Source: CAZTXD01 sp964617995 (GTDB lineage Bacteria; Actinomycetota; Acidimicrobiia; Spongiisociales; ZC4RG35). Taken from it: DNA of 6,293 nucleotides. How positions within the stretch are numbered: the stretch's first letter is position 1; each line of letters opens with the position of its first letter. The notes beneath the pieces are model-generated. The model searched no databases, had not been told where the DNA came from, and was given only the letters and a program-made list of their open reading frames with translations. The position numbers and the translations under genes are program-made. Shown here one piece after another: positions 6,240 through 6,293 of this stretch. The stretch spans positions 1 through 6,293 of the forward strand of contig CAZTXD010000175.1 of NCBI GenBank assembly GCA_964617995.1, written 5' to 3'.

Positions 6240-6293
6240 CCGTTTTCGCGCATCGAATGCGCGCTATGGCGCGCATTCGATGCGCGAAAACGG
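6240..6293. terminator. Perfect 25-bp inverted repeat after ppdK, candidate terminator
   Basis: The arms 6240-6264 and 6269-6293 are exact reverse complements around a TATG loop, starting 19 bases after the ppdK stop. Each arm is itself a small hairpin: CGCGCAT and ATGCGCG flank CGA (6247-6263) in the left arm and TCG (6270-6286) in the right. The sequence can therefore fold as one long stem or two short ones. Position and stability suit a transcription terminator, possibly bidirectional. The window stops at the last paired base, so a following T run cannot be checked. A mobile palindromic repeat or an assembly fold-back are the alternatives. Confidence 0.5.

Overview
This is a GC-rich, gene-dense window whose codon and promoter style suggest a high-GC actinobacterium. 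Both promoters I can propose have TAnnnT-type -10 boxes, and two start codons are GTG. An exact lineage cannot be fixed from this sequence. The window begins inside a gene and ends exactly on the outer edge of a perfect hairpin, so it may be a whole metagenomic contig.

Left part (1-1881, minus strand): the aerobic benzoyl-CoA epoxide (box) pathway. boxC (549 aa, complete) encodes the ring-cleaving 2,3-epoxybenzoyl-CoA dihydrolase/lyase. It overlaps by one base the start of boxB, the di-iron benzoyl-CoA 2,3-epoxidase, of which only the first 77 residues are present. The operon runs off the left edge. boxA and the later pathway genes are not in view.

Middle (1882-3602): a 135-bp control region, then a plus-strand gene for a 270-residue protein made almost entirely of eleven exact-length 22-residue repeats. 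I do not recognise a named family for it. It ends 17 bp before the end of a convergent TetR-family regulator gene. A second 135-bp control region follows. Each control region holds one copy of nearly the same 16-bp palindrome (14 of 16 bases identical, 16 of 18 with flanks). One lies between the -35 and -10 boxes proposed for boxC and the other just upstream of the -10 box proposed for tetR. The simplest reading is that this TetR protein represses both itself and the box operon.

Right part (3603-6221, plus strand): a full-length pyruvate phosphate dikinase (872 aa) with all its key catalytic residues, followed 19 bp later by a perfect 25-bp inverted repeat with a 4-base loop. Benzoyl-CoA degradation gives acetyl-CoA and succinyl-CoA, so growth on aromatics needs gluconeogenesis. 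A pyruvate-to-PEP enzyme beside box genes fits that need, but the link is inferred. The two most novel items are the 22-residue repeat protein lying between the box operon and its probable regulator, and the paired TetR operators.
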